The notes beneath the pieces are model-generated. The model was not told the origin of the DNA. It did not search any database and saw nothing but the letters and a program-made list of their open reading frames with translations. A program made the translations under genes and the position numbers. DNA of 64,000 nt, taken from an uncultured Gammaproteobacteria bacterium (lineage in GTDB: Bacteria > Pseudomonadota > Gammaproteobacteria > UBA6429 > Thiohalophilaceae). Position 1 is the stretch's first letter. Each line of letters begins with the position of its first letter. Positions 34,703 to 44,203 of the stretch are shown here, piece after piece. The stretch spans positions 1-64,000 of the forward strand of contig CAJYAN010000013.1 in NCBI GenBank assembly GCA_913064945.1, written 5' to 3'.

Positions 34703-35677
34703 ATGGCAGACGAACAAGAGCGTTCAGAAAAAAAAGATACCACAGAGATGCAACAGGAAGTGATGCAGAATCTGTTGCTGGCAAACCTCAAAGAACAACG
34801 TCGTCATCGGCGTTGGGGAATCTTTTTCAAGTCACTGACCTTTGTGTATCTGTTTATGATCTTTTTTACTTTTTTCTCGGGAGATGGTCAGGAAAAATCC
34901 GCCCTGTCACACGGTAAGCATACGGCGTTAATTGACATCGATGGCGTCATTGCGGCCAATACGGATGCCAATGCCGAGAGGATCATTAAAGGTCTGCGGG
35001 CGGCCTTTGAAGATAAAAATACAGCAGGCATCATTTTGCGTATCAATAGCCCCGGTGGCAGCCCGGTTCAGGCGGGCTATGTCTATGATGAGATTAAACG
35101 CTTACGGGATATTTATCCCGACACCAAGGTGTATGCCGTGGTCACGGATATCTGTGCCTCGGGGGGATATTATATTGCTTCCGCTGCCGATGAAATTTAT
35201 GCAGACAAGGCCAGTATGGTGGGCTCCATTGGGGTCCTGATGAATGGTTTTGGTTTCACCAAGGCGATGGATAAACTTGGCATTCAACGTCGGTTGTATA
35301 CCGCCGGGAAATATAAAGGTTTTCTCGATCCATTTTCGGCGGAAAAGCCGGAAGAAGTGGAGTTTGTCAAAAAAATGCTGAAGAATATTCATGAACAGTT
35401 TATTGATGTTGTTAAAGAGGGTCGCGGTGATCGGCTAAAGAATGATCCGCGCCTGTTTACCGGTCTGATATGGACGGGGGAAGAGGCCGTCGAGATGGGA
35501 CTGATTGATGGTCTGGGCAGCAGTGATTATGTGGCGCGGGAAGTGATTGAAGCGGATAAAATTGTCAATTACACCCCGAGAACAAATTATCTGGAACGCT
35601 TTGCCGAACGCCTGGGGGTGACTATGGCGAATGAGGTTGGGGCAGTCATTAATAGTGGGCAGCTCTATTTGCATTAA
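34703..35677 (+). CDS. sppA: S49-family signal peptide peptidase
   Basis: 324 residues from ATG 34703 with GAAGGA upstream. An N-terminal charged region is followed by one membrane helix (about 44-63) and the peptidase domain: LIDIDGVIAANTDANAERI, ILRINSPGGSPVQAGYVYDEI, and CASGGYYIASAADEIYAD with the nucleophile serine (about residue 156). The catalytic lysine lies in YTAGKYKGFLDPF (about 207). This is the short SppA form of about 36 kDa, which degrades leftover signal peptides in the inner membrane. Confidence 0.93.
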   Translation: MADEQERSEKKDTTEMQQEVMQNLLLANLKEQRRHRRWGIFFKSLTFVYLFMIFFTFFSGDGQEKSALSHGKHTALIDIDGVIAANTDANAERIIKGLRAAFEDKNTAGIILRINSPGGSPVQAGYVYDEIKRLRDIYPDTKVYAVVTDICASGGYYIASAADEIYADKASMVGSIGVLMNGFGFTKAMDKLGIQRRLYTAGKYKGFLDPFSAEKPEEVEFVKKMLKNIHEQFIDVVKEGRGDRLKNDPRLFTGLIWTGEEAVEMGLIDGLGSSDYVAREVIEADKIVNYTPRTNYLERFAERLGVTMANEVGAVINSGQLYLH

Positions 35678-35710
35678 TGGCTGTTGCCGGAATATAAAAC
35701 GATCTATCAC

Positions 35711-35734
35711 CGCAAAGACGCCGAGGACGCAACG
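35711..35734. repeat. short CGCAAAG/ACGC-type intergenic repeat
   Basis: CGCAAAGACGCCGAGGACGC resembles the arms of the inverted repeat at 38609-38834 (AACGCAAAGGCGCTGAGACG). It is a single arm, lying between sppA and maf. Confidence 0.45.
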
Positions 35735-35959
35735 ATAATACTGATCATTCAAAATCAGCTTAACTTTCTTGAACTGTTCAGTTATTCCACCTGAACACTG
35801 CTGCTAAGGCATGTCTCCATGCCACGGCGTGGAGACTTTATCACTGGCAATCGGAATCGAGTGTATTGTGACTGGCATTCACTGACAACATTACTGATTT
35901 TAAAACTTTGCGTGCTGAGTGTCTTTACAGTGAACATTATTTGCGTAGGCTCTGTTCTG

Positions 35960-36547
35960 TCAGATTATCAATAAGCCTTCATTCTCCAGCATTCTCACCA
36001 GTCGAATCAGCGGTAGACCGATGAGGGTGTTGGGGTCATCCCCTTCGAGTTTTTCAAACAGACAAATCCCCAGCGCCTCAGACTTGAAGCTGCCCGCGCA
36101 GTTATAGGGTTGTTCTTTTTGCAGGTAGTTTTCGATCTGGCTATCGGTCAGCCTTCGGAAGACCACATGGAAAGGGACAACTTCGGATTGAATATGACCG
36201 GTGGCGGCATTGATCAGACACAGGCCGGTGTAGAAAGTTATACGCTTACCTGAGGCAGCCTGTAATTGTTTCACCGCCGCTGCATGGTTGCCGGGCTTGC
36301 CGAGGATGACATGGTCATTTACGGCGACCTGATCCGAGCCAATGATTAAACCCTCCGTACGCTGGTCGGCGATGGCCCTGGCCTTGGCGATGGCCAGGCG
36401 TTCCACCAACGGCTGTGGTGTCTCCCTGGCGAGAGCTGTTTCATCTGTTTCGGGCGAAGCAACATCAAATGGCACACCCAGTTTCTCCAGGATGGCGCGG
36501 CGAAAAGGTGATGTCGAGGCAAGAATAAGCGGTGGCGTCATGGTCAT
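35960..36547 (-). CDS. yceF: Maf-type nucleotide pyrophosphatase (YceF subfamily)
   Basis: 195 residues. It opens LILASTSPFRRAILEKLGVPF, the Maf signature (SxSPRRxxLL), then PETDETAL and IIGSDQVAVNDHVILGKPG, GLCLIN, and the late AGSFKSEALGICLFEKLEGDD block. The pattern matches the YceF/MafB group, which hydrolyses 7-methyl-GTP and other modified nucleotides. In enterics it lies divergent from yceD-rpmF; here pycAB separates the two. It has a promoter of its own at 36582-36611. Confidence 0.92.
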   Translation of the reverse strand: MTMTPPLILASTSPFRRAILEKLGVPFDVASPETDETALARETPQPLVERLAIAKARAIADQRTEGLIIGSDQVAVNDHVILGKPGNHAAAVKQLQAASGKRITFYTGLCLINAATGHIQSEVVPFHVVFRRLTDSQIENYLQKEQPYNCAGSFKSEALGICLFEKLEGDDPNTLIGLPLIRLVRMLENEGLLII

Positions 36548-36581
36548 CCAGACTTGTTGTCAAAAACAATGTTCTAAAGAC

Positions 36582-36611
36582 ATTGTAACGATATGCGAAC
36601 TTTTGTTACAA
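36582..36611 (-). promoter_or_regulatory. putative promoter of maf/yceF
   Basis: On the minus strand TTGTAA (36606-36611), 18 bp, then TACAAT (36582-36587), about 35 bp before the start codon. Confidence 0.4.
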
Positions 36612-36758
36612 CTTTTTATACTATGCGAGGTTAATTTATACGTGTATACGAAGTGCGTAGTCAATCATGACTTAAGGATAAAAAAAGCCTGTGCAATACA
36701 TTTAATCTCCCTGTTGATAAATAATGCGATCAAGTATTCTGGGGTAAGCCATAATCAG

Positions 36759-38585
36759 CTAGTCGATTTCGATAAGTGCTTCATCCGGCGTGACAGCTTC
36801 ACCTTTGCTGACATGAATGGCGCGTACGATGCCTCCAACCGGGGTCTGAATCTCGGTTTCCATTTTCATGGCTTCGGTGACCAGCACGGTATCACCGGCG
36901 TTGACTTCATCACCGACAGCGACCAGGACATCAATTACGGTGGCGGGCATTGCGGCGGTGACATGGCCCGGCAGGCTGGCACGTGGTCGACGGCTAGTTG
37001 AGTCCTCTATTTTACTAACAACAGTGGCGTGTTGATCCGACGCTTGTATGCTGTCGAGACTCTGCACCAGAATTTCCTCGGGTACGCCATCGACACTAAT
37101 GTAGTAGGGGCGTCGCTCCTGATGCGACATGCCGGTGCCATTGAGCTTGATATGGTAACGCTCTCCATGCATGGTGATATTAAATTCGGATGCCGCCATA
37201 CAGGCTGAGCTCTGATTATCTTTGTAGGGTATAAGTTCTTCGGCGCTCAGGGTCCCGTCATTGCGTTGTTGCAAAAAGTCACGCCCGATGTCACTGAACA
37301 TGGCAAAAGTGAGAACATCATCTTCATTCTTCGCCAGGTCACCAATCGCATTGGTCAGATTGGCCATTTCGTCAGGCAGGAGATCGGCCGGGCGACACTC
37401 GATGACTTCTTCATGACCGATGGCTTTTTGTTTGACATTGTTATCAATAGGGCCGGGTGCCTTGCCGTATCGTCCCTGTAAATAGTGTTTGACTTCGTTC
37501 GTAATGGTTTTATAGCGCTCATTGGTCAGTACATTCATTACCGCCTGGGTACCCACAATCTGCGAAGTGGGTGTGACTAGCGGAGGGTAGCCTAATTCCT
37601 GTCGGACACGTGGTATCTCTGCCAGTACATCATTCATTCTGTTTAACGCATTTTGTTCTTGCAGTTGATGAGACAGGTTAGAGATCATCCCGCCGGGGAC
37701 CTGATTGACCTGAACGCGGGTGTCGACACCGGTGTATTCACTTTCATACTGATGATATTTTTTTCGCACGTCGTAAAAGTAAAAACCAATTTGTTGTAGC
37801 AGCTCAAGGTCCAGTTTTGTATCAAGCTCGGTGCCTCGAAATGCCGCCACCATGCTTTCTGTTGGCGGGTGACTGGTGCCGCCGGCAAAGGCAGAGATTG
37901 CTGTATCTATACCCGCTGCACCGTTTAAAGCGGCCTGATACTGACACATGCTGGCAAGTCCTGCCGTGGCGTGTGAATGTATATGTACTGGAATCGATAA
38001 TGACTCTACGAGTGACTTGACCAGCGTTGCCGTGATGCCAGGTGTCAGTAGTCCGGCCATATCTTTGATAACAATACTGTCACAGCCCATTTTTTCGAAG
38101 CTCAAGCCCATGTCCACAAACTGGTCAATCGTGTGTACCGGGCTGGTGGTATAACAGATAGCCCCCTGGGCATGTTTGCCGGCCTGCTTGACGGCGGCGA
38201 TCGAGACCTGCAGATTGCGTAGGTCATTCATCGCATCGAAAATCCGAAATACATCAATACCGTTTTCTGCCGAGCGCTTGACGAAGGCGCTGACCACATC
38301 ATCGGCATAGTGGCGATAGCCAAGCAGGTTCTGGCCGCGCAATAACATTTGCAATGGCGTTTTTGGCAGTGCCTCACGTAATTGTTGCAGACGTCGCCAG
38401 GGGTCTTCTTTTAAAAAGCGCACGCAGGCGTCAAAGGTGGCACCGCCCCAGACTTCCAGTGACCAGTAACCAACCTGATCCAGCTTATCGCAGATGGGCA
38501 ACATGTCCTCGGTACGCATGCGCGTCGCAATGAGCGATTGGTGGGCATCACGTAGAATGGTGTCGGTAATTTTAATTGCAGGCAT
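36759..38585 (-). CDS. pycB: pyruvate carboxylase subunit B (OadA-like carboxyltransferase, biotinylated)
   Basis: 608 residues. The carboxyltransferase TIM barrel (about 1-290) opens KITDTILRDAHQSL and has EVWGGATFDACVRFL; conserved PycA/OadA domain follows; the biotinyl domain at the end (about 530-608) has the biotinylation site VTEAMKMETEI. It transfers CO2 from carboxybiotin to pyruvate to give oxaloacetate. Sequence alone cannot separate it from the alpha subunit of oxaloacetate decarboxylase, but no OadB or OadG gene is near and a biotin carboxylase gene is upstream, favouring anaplerotic pyruvate carboxylase. Confidence 0.9.
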   Translation of the reverse strand: MPAIKITDTILRDAHQSLIATRMRTEDMLPICDKLDQVGYWSLEVWGGATFDACVRFLKEDPWRRLQQLREALPKTPLQMLLRGQNLLGYRHYADDVVSAFVKRSAENGIDVFRIFDAMNDLRNLQVSIAAVKQAGKHAQGAICYTTSPVHTIDQFVDMGLSFEKMGCDSIVIKDMAGLLTPGITATLVKSLVESLSIPVHIHSHATAGLASMCQYQAALNGAAGIDTAISAFAGGTSHPPTESMVAAFRGTELDTKLDLELLQQIGFYFYDVRKKYHQYESEYTGVDTRVQVNQVPGGMISNLSHQLQEQNALNRMNDVLAEIPRVRQELGYPPLVTPTSQIVGTQAVMNVLTNERYKTITNEVKHYLQGRYGKAPGPIDNNVKQKAIGHEEVIECRPADLLPDEMANLTNAIGDLAKNEDDVLTFAMFSDIGRDFLQQRNDGTLSAEELIPYKDNQSSACMAASEFNITMHGERYHIKLNGTGMSHQERRPYYISVDGVPEEILVQSLDSIQASDQHATVVSKIEDSTSRRPRASLPGHVTAAMPATVIDVLVAVGDEVNAGDTVLVTEAMKMETEIQTPVGGIVRAIHVSKGEAVTPDEALIEID

Positions 38586-38608
38586 TTAAGATCCTTGTTT
38601 TGAAAACA

Positions 38609-38834
38609 TCAACGCAAAGGCGCTGAGACGCAAAGGAGATAAATCTTTAGGCAATCATATGACTTCATAATATCCATAGTGTCTGTAAAATATTGTGTTT
38701 AAAAAAACATTACTTTTGCGTTGTGGCAATTCGATGCGTTTTTATGCCGTAGTCACAGATTTCAACTTCCTCGGTCAATATCCACTTTCTATTTCGTGAT
38801 TTTATTACTTTGCGTCTCAGCGCCTTTGCGTTGA
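38609..38834. repeat. inverted repeat pair (27 bp arms) between pycA and pycB
   Basis: Arm 1 (38609-38635) and arm 2 (38808-38834) are perfect inverted copies that contain CGCAAAGGCGCTGAGACGC. The 172 bp between them are AT-rich and non-coding. The unit may be a miniature transposable element or a long hairpin in the pycAB transcript. Confidence 0.85.
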
Positions 38835-38856
38835 AATATTCGTAAACCCGAAAAAA

Positions 38857-40275
38857 TCACAATCCCATCGAGGCCACAATCGCCGCGCCAATGGCGGCCG
38901 CGACATCACGATTGGAACGGCGCACGGAATAGTGACTGAGCTGCGGGTTGGCCTCGACAAAACTGGTGTCAAAGCGACCGTTTTGAAAATCGGGGTGGTG
39001 CAGAATTTCCAGATGATAGGGGATAGTGGTCTTGACGCCATAGACGCCAATATCTCTCAGGGCACGAATACTGCGGTTAATCAGGCTGTCCCAGTCCAGC
39101 GCCCAGACAATCAGCTTGGCGCACATAGAATCATAATAGGGGGGTATCTCATAACCCGTGTAAATGGCACCATCGGTACGCACACCAGGTCCGCCAGTGG
39201 CAAAGTAGCGACTGATCTTGCCAAAGCTGGGAAGGAAGTCATTCCTGGGGTCTTCGGCATTAATACGGAATTCCATGGCATAACCACGTCGCTGTACCTG
39301 CGCCTGGCTGTAACGTAACGGCATGCCTGCCGCGATACGGATCTGCTCCTGGACAATATCGATGCCGGTAATTTCTTCGGTAATGGGGTGCTCGACCTGG
39401 AGGCGGGTATTCATTTCCATAAAGTAAAAGTTCTCCTCCATATCCATCAGAAATTCCACAGTACCGGCATTGGTATACTCGACGGCCTGGGCGGCGCGCA
39501 CGGCCAGTTGGCCCAGGCTCTGGCGCTGTGCCTCGCTAATTTGGGGCGAGGGGGCAATTTCGATGAGCTTCTGGTGACGCCGCTGGATGGAACAGTCACG
39601 TTCAAACAGGTGAATGGCGTTACCGTGCCGATCGGCCAGGATCTGCACCTCGATATGACGGGGGTTGGCGATATATTTCTCGACAAAGACGTCGGCACTG
39701 CCGAAGGCCTTTTCGGCCTCTGAAATGACGCGCTGGTATTGCTGCCTTAACTCGGCGGCGGAATTGCAACGACGAATCCCGCGTCCCCCCCCGCCGGAAG
39801 TCGCCTTGAGCATAATGGGATAGCCAATCTGATCAGCAATAGTGATGGCGTCCTCCAGGTCGCGGACGTTGCCGTCACTACCGGGCGTGACCGGGATCCC
39901 GGCCGAGCGCATGCTGTCGCGCGCCTGCGTTTTGTCACCCATGCGACGAATGACCGTGGCATTTGGCCCAATAAACTGCAATCCTTTTTGTGAACAAAGT
40001 TCTGCAAGTATAGGATTTTCTGATAAAAAACCATAACCAGGATGAAGGGCATCGCAGCCGGTGGCGATGGCCAGATTGACGAGTCGATGGGCGTTTAAAT
40101 ACCCGGCAACGGTATCCGGCCCCAGGCTGTAGGCCTCATCAGCCTTTTTGACGTGCAGACCATAGCGGTCGGCCTCGGCATAGACGGCGACCGATTTAAC
40201 GCCCATTTCGGCGCAGGCGCGTGCAATACGTACGGCAATTTCACCACGATTGGCAATGAGAATTTTTTTGAACAT
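38857..40275 (-). CDS. pycA: pyruvate carboxylase subunit A (biotin carboxylase)
   Basis: 472 residues. ATP-grasp biotin carboxylase: opens MFKKILIANRGEIAVRIARA, has KATSGGGGRGIRRC (ATP-binding loop, about 158-171), FVEKYIANPRHIEVQ, RDCSIQRRHQKLIEIAPSP, and MNTRLQVEHPITEEITGID. It carboxylates the biotin on the partner subunit using ATP and bicarbonate. As the downstream gene is an OadA-like carboxyltransferase rather than accB, this is more likely PycA than AccC. About 90 bp separate its start from the divergent yceD start. Confidence 0.9.
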   Translation of the reverse strand: MFKKILIANRGEIAVRIARACAEMGVKSVAVYAEADRYGLHVKKADEAYSLGPDTVAGYLNAHRLVNLAIATGCDALHPGYGFLSENPILAELCSQKGLQFIGPNATVIRRMGDKTQARDSMRSAGIPVTPGSDGNVRDLEDAITIADQIGYPIMLKATSGGGGRGIRRCNSAAELRQQYQRVISEAEKAFGSADVFVEKYIANPRHIEVQILADRHGNAIHLFERDCSIQRRHQKLIEIAPSPQISEAQRQSLGQLAVRAAQAVEYTNAGTVEFLMDMEENFYFMEMNTRLQVEHPITEEITGIDIVQEQIRIAAGMPLRYSQAQVQRRGYAMEFRINAEDPRNDFLPSFGKISRYFATGGPGVRTDGAIYTGYEIPPYYDSMCAKLIVWALDWDSLINRSIRALRDIGVYGVKTTIPYHLEILHHPDFQNGRFDTSFVEANPQLSHYSVRRSNRDVAAAIGAAIVASMGL

Positions 40276-40329
40276 CTACCGCCCATGCGCTGGGATTACC
40301 CCGGAAGCTTCGGATTATGCTGGAATTTT

Positions 40330-40358
40330 TTGACACTTGCCAGACTCGCCGCTACAAT
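40330..40358 (+). promoter_or_regulatory. strong sigma-70 promoter of yceD-rpmF-plsX-fab operon
   Basis: TTGACA (40330-40335), 17 bp spacer, TACAAT (40353-40358). This is close to the full consensus. Transcription should start near 40365, almost at the yceD start codon. Confidence 0.8.
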
Positions 40359-40367
40359 CCGCCGCCT

Positions 40368-40901
40368 ATGACAAGCCACCACTCACGGCTACCACTGCAC
40401 ATCGACCCGTTTCGCCTGGCGCACACGGGACAATGCCTGAGCGGCACGATTAAGCTCAATCAGATGCCGCGGTTGTCGCCCTTGTTAACAGATTCACAAG
40501 GTGGGGTGGAGATTGTGTTAGAATTCTCTATCGACCCGGCAGGTGTCGCGATCGTAAACGGTCGCCTCCAGACAGTGCTACCTCTGGTGTGTCAGCGTTG
40601 TACGGAGAATATGACATGGCCTGTCCGTTCCGAGTTTTGTTTGGGACTGGTGTCGTCAGAGGCCTCAATCGAAGGATTGCCTGCACAGTATGAACCCTAC
40701 CTGGTAGAGTCGGTACCGGTTTTTTTGCAGGATATTATTGAGGATGAACTGTTGTTGGCATTGCCGCAGATCCCGAAACACGATCTGAGTGAATGCCCCG
40801 CGAGGTCATATCTTTCAACAGATACTACTGAGCAATCGAGCAGCGAGACTGATACCCATCAGCCGTTTGCCGGACTGAAAGATTTGATTAAAAACGACTG
40901 A
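40368..40901 (+). CDS. yceD: YceD/DUF177 family protein, 23S rRNA accumulation factor
   Basis: 177 residues from ATG 40368. The family is encoded next to rpmF in nearly all bacteria and is linked to 23S rRNA accumulation. LPLVCQRCTENMTWPV (about 68-83) with its CxxC, and EDELLLALPQIPKH near 125-138 are the standard DUF177 blocks. The start lies only about 10 bp after the promoter's -10 box, so a leader is nearly absent; an upstream in-frame ATG at 40317 would lie before the promoter. It ends 24 bp before rpmF. Confidence 0.9.
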   Translation: MTSHHSRLPLHIDPFRLAHTGQCLSGTIKLNQMPRLSPLLTDSQGGVEIVLEFSIDPAGVAIVNGRLQTVLPLVCQRCTENMTWPVRSEFCLGLVSSEASIEGLPAQYEPYLVESVPVFLQDIIEDELLLALPQIPKHDLSECPARSYLSTDTTEQSSSETDTHQPFAGLKDLIKND

Positions 40902-40925
40902 ATATTTTGAGATAGAGGCACGAAC

Positions 40926-41105
40926 ATGGCTGTACAGAAAACAAAGAAGACCCCTTCACGACGTGGCATGCGCCGTTCACATGACGCACTTGGTACCCAG
41001 GCGCTGTCGATCGAACCGACAACAGGTGAAACACACCTGCGACACCATATTAGCCCTGATGGCTATTATCGTGGTCGCAAAGTTATTGAAACCGATAGCG
41101 AATAA
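40926..41105 (+). CDS. rpmF: 50S ribosomal protein L32
   Basis: 59 residues: [20 protein letters not shown], then [21 protein letters not shown] and YYRGRKVIE. This is the typical L32 sequence and length; the zinc-binding cysteines of some L32 forms are absent, as in most gammaproteobacteria. It lies in the usual yceD-rpmF-plsX order. Start ATG 40926 is preceded by GAGG. Confidence 0.97.
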   Translation: MAVQKTKKTPSRRGMRRSHDALGTQALSIEPTTGETHLRHHISPDGYYRGRKVIETDSE

Positions 41106-41163
41106 CGTGCTCGCGTAACAATTGCCGGACAGGTTATTGCTACGTTCAAATTATAAGAATATC

Positions 41164-41204
41164 GCGGGAGCATGGCTTGCCATGTTCCCGCAACTTGTTA
41201 TTTT
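41164..41204 (+). terminator. hairpin between rpmF and plsX (partial terminator or attenuator)
   Basis: GCGGGAGCATGG (41164-41175) pairs with CCATGTTCCCGC (41180-41191), with one G-T pair and a four-base loop. It is followed by AACTTGTTATTTT, a weak T-tract. It could reduce transcription into plsX or stabilise the rpmF message. Confidence 0.6.
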
Positions 41205-41219
41205 AATAACGATAAAAAT

Positions 41220-42263
41220 ATGAGCCAATCGCCAGTCGACAAGGTCACAATATCGCTTGATGCCATGGGTGGGGATGTAGGTGTCGATGTGATTGTGCCC
41301 GCCGCATTAACGGCTCTAAAGCGTTTTCCAAATCTCAACCTCATCCTGGTGGGTCAGGAATACATGGTGGAAAATGCGCTCAAACAACAGGGCGGCAACC
41401 CGGACCCTTCGCGCTTAACCATTCACCATGCTTCACAAATTGTCGAAATGGATGAACTGCCGTCACAGGCCCTGCGCGGTAAAAAAGATTCCTCCATGCG
41501 AGTGGCAATTAATCTGGTTAAGGAAGGCACAGCCGAGGCCTGTGTCAGCGCGGGTAATACCGGTGCCTTAATGGCAACGGCTCGCTTTGTCTTGAAGACA
41601 CTCCCCGGCATTGACCGTCCGGCCATTTGTACCCGCCTGCCAACGACGAAAGGTCATACCCATGTTCTTGACCTGGGTGCCAATATTGATTCCACGGCAG
41701 ATCACCTGTTTGAATTTGCCGTTATGGGTTCCGTACTGGTGAATGCGGTCGACAATATAGAAAAACCACGTGTCGGTCTGCTCAATATTGGTGAAGAAGA
41801 AATTAAAGGCAACGAACGTGTGAAAGAAGCTGCGCGTCTGCTCTCCGGTAGTAAGTTAAATTACACCGGGTTTATTGAAGGCGATGGTATCTTTATGGGT
41901 GAAGCAGACGTTGTCGTCTGTGATGGTTTTGTTGGCAATATTATGCTCAAGTCGATTGAGGGTGTTGCCAAAATGTTCGGTTTCTATATCAAAAAAGAAT
42001 TTAAAAAAAATCCGCTAACGCTGATTGCCGGCCTGATCGCTTCGCCGGTGTTGCGTGCCTTTAAAAAACGCGTTGACCCGCGTGAGTACAATGGTGCGAC
42101 GTTGATTGGTCTACAGGGGATCGTGGTCAAGAGTCACGGCAGCGCCGATGTCTATTCATTTAGTAATGCCATTGCCGAGGCCGTCATGGAAGTAAAACAC
42201 AATGTGCCCAAGCGTATTAGTCAGCAAATAGAGGCGCTACTTGGCGAGGAGCAAGCGGTTTGA
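41220..42263 (+). CDS. plsX: phosphate acyltransferase PlsX
   Basis: 347 residues from ATG 41220; an upstream in-frame ATG at 41172 falls inside the hairpin and is not favoured. PlsX converts acyl-ACP to acyl phosphate, the first step of the PlsX/PlsY path to phospholipids. [20 protein letters not shown] (about 10-29), [28 protein letters not shown] and [11 protein letters not shown] are clear signatures. The stop overlaps the fabH start (TTGA). Confidence 0.95.
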   Translation: MSQSPVDKVTISLDAMGGDVGVDVIVPAALTALKRFPNLNLILVGQEYMVENALKQQGGNPDPSRLTIHHASQIVEMDELPSQALRGKKDSSMRVAINLVKEGTAEACVSAGNTGALMATARFVLKTLPGIDRPAICTRLPTTKGHTHVLDLGANIDSTADHLFEFAVMGSVLVNAVDNIEKPRVGLLNIGEEEIKGNERVKEAARLLSGSKLNYTGFIEGDGIFMGEADVVVCDGFVGNIMLKSIEGVAKMFGFYIKKEFKKNPLTLIAGLIASPVLRAFKKRVDPREYNGATLIGLQGIVVKSHGSADVYSFSNAIAEAVMEVKHNVPKRISQQIEALLGEEQAV

Positions 42264-43228
42264 CCTATTCACGTATTACAGGCACTGGCGGGTATTTGCC
42301 CGAGAAGGTACTGACCAATGCCGAACTGGAAAGAATGGTTGAGACCAGTGATGAATGGATTACCGATCGCACCGGGATTAAAAAGCGCCATATTGCCGCT
42401 GACCATGAAACCACCTGCGACTTAGCCGAACAGGCGGCCAGACAGGCGATTGACGCCGCCGGTCTTACTAATAACGATATTGATTTAATCATTATTGCGA
42501 CCACCACTCCCGACCGTATTTTTCCCAGCACGGCCTGCCTGCTTCAGGATCGACTCGATATCCACGGTTGCACGGCGTTTGACATTCAGGCGGTCTGCAC
42601 GGGGTTTGTTTATGCGTTGGGTGTGGCAGATAAATTTATTCGCTCGGGCACACATAAGCACGCACTTGTGATTGGCGCCGAGACCCTGTCGCGTATTGTC
42701 GACTGGACAGACCGCGGCACCTGTGTGCTCTTTGGTGATGGTGCCGGGGCCGTGGTCTTATCGGCCAGTGAAGAGCCCGGTATTTTATCCACGCACCTGC
42801 ATGCGGACGGACAATATAAAGATTTGCTGACGGTGCCTGCCGGTATCTCTGAACATAGTGAGATCCTCAAGGCGGGTGAAGCCTACGTCCAGATGAAGGG
42901 TAATGAGGTCTTCAAAATGGCCGTCAATACGCTGGGACGAATCGTCGATGAGACGTTGGCAGCCAATGATATGAACAAATCGGATATCGACTGGCTGGTA
43001 CCTCACCAGGCCAATATTCGTATTATCAATGCGACGGCAAAAAAACTCAGCATGCCGATGGATCATGTTGTTGTCACAGTGGATGAGCATGGTAATACCT
43101 CGGCAGCGTCTATTCCGCTGGCACTGGATATCGCCGTACGTGATGGACGGATTAAAAAAGGTGAGACGGTCTTACTTGAGGCCTTTGGTGGTGGCTTTAC
43201 CTGGGGCTCGGCCCTGCTCATGTTTTAG
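42260..43228 (+). CDS. fabH: 3-oxoacyl-ACP synthase III (KAS III)
   Basis: 322 residues from TTG 42260, which overlaps the plsX stop; GAGGAG lies about ten bases upstream. It starts fatty-acid synthesis by condensing acetyl-CoA with malonyl-ACP. The catalytic cysteine is C113 in [10 protein letters not shown], with the histidine in [10 protein letters not shown] (near 249) and the asparagine in [12 protein letters not shown] (near 279). Full-length and standard. Confidence 0.96.
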   Translation: MTYSRITGTGGYLPEKVLTNAELERMVETSDEWITDRTGIKKRHIAADHETTCDLAEQAARQAIDAAGLTNNDIDLIIIATTTPDRIFPSTACLLQDRLDIHGCTAFDIQAVCTGFVYALGVADKFIRSGTHKHALVIGAETLSRIVDWTDRGTCVLFGDGAGAVVLSASEEPGILSTHLHADGQYKDLLTVPAGISEHSEILKAGEAYVQMKGNEVFKMAVNTLGRIVDETLAANDMNKSDIDWLVPHQANIRIINATAKKLSMPMDHVVVTVDEHGNTSAASIPLALDIAVRDGRIKKGETVLLEAFGGGFTWGSALLMF

Positions 43229-43248
43229 TTTTTGGCGAGGAATCATCA

Positions 43249-44175
43249 ATGAGTTTTGCAATCGTTTTTCCAGGCCAGGGTTCTCAGACCATTGGAATGT
43301 TGGCCGCACTGGCGGATCAATATTCGTTGGTCAATGATACCTTCACCGAGGCATCGGCCGTGCTGGGTTATGACCTGTGGGACGTCGTACAGAATGGTCC
43401 TGAAGAAAAACTCAATAGTACAGACATCACTCAACCGGCCATGCTGGCAGCCGGGATTGCCTGCTGGCGTGTGTGGCAGGCGCAAGGTGGCGCGATGCCA
43501 ACGGTCATGGCCGGGCATAGTCTGGGTGAATACACCGCCTTGACGGCGGCGGGTAGCTTAACTTTTAGTGATGCCATTGCACTGGTACAAACACGCGGCC
43601 AGTTAATGCAGGCGGCGGTACCCGCCGGTGAAGGGGCTATGGCCGCTATTCTGGGGCTGGCAGACGACGTGGTCCGTGATGTTTGTCTTGCGGCGGCCGA
43701 ATCGGATGTGGTTGAAGCGGTCAATTTTAATTCCCCGGGGCAGGTCGTGATTGCCGGTTCAAAGGCAGCCGTAGAGCGGGCCCTGGCCCTGGCGAAAGCG
43801 GCGGGGGCCAAACGCGCGTTGCCGCTGCCGGTCAGTGTCCCGTCGCATTGCGCCCTGATGCAGGCGGCCGCGGAGCAACTGGACGAGACCCTGGGTGAGA
43901 TCAGTATTCAGAGTCCCTCGATTGCCGTGATCAATAACGTCGATGTGGCGACAGAATCCAATCCCGAGTCGATTCGTGATGCCCTGGTAAGACAGCTCTA
44001 TCAGCCCGTACGCTGGGTGGAGTCGGTACAAAAAATGTCGTCTATGGGGGTGATGAGTATGTTCGAGTGTGGACCTGGCAAGGTCCTGGTTGGCCTTAAC
44101 AAGCGTATCGACAAACAAATGACCGCCATGGCGGTTCATGACCCGGATAGCCTCTTAGCGGCGCTATCCGCTTAA
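43249..44175 (+). CDS. fabD: malonyl-CoA:ACP transacylase
   Basis: 308 residues. It loads malonyl groups onto ACP. FPGQGSQTIGM (7-17) and the nucleophile S91 in AGHSLGEYTAL are visible, with the histidine in VPSHCALM near 201. The gene follows fabH by 20 bp and has GAGG before ATG 43249. Confidence 0.96.
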   Translation: MSFAIVFPGQGSQTIGMLAALADQYSLVNDTFTEASAVLGYDLWDVVQNGPEEKLNSTDITQPAMLAAGIACWRVWQAQGGAMPTVMAGHSLGEYTALTAAGSLTFSDAIALVQTRGQLMQAAVPAGEGAMAAILGLADDVVRDVCLAAAESDVVEAVNFNSPGQVVIAGSKAAVERALALAKAAGAKRALPLPVSVPSHCALMQAAAEQLDETLGEISIQSPSIAVINNVDVATESNPESIRDALVRQLYQPVRWVESVQKMSSMGVMSMFECGPGKVLVGLNKRIDKQMTAMAVHDPDSLLAALSA

Positions 44176-44203
44176 TTCTCTATTCCCTGGTAAGGAGCCA
44201 AAC

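Noticed and set aside
38857-40275. Reading the biotin carboxylase as AccC
   Set aside because: No accB is adjacent and the next gene is an OadA-like biotinylated carboxyltransferase, which makes pyruvate carboxylase subunit A the better call.
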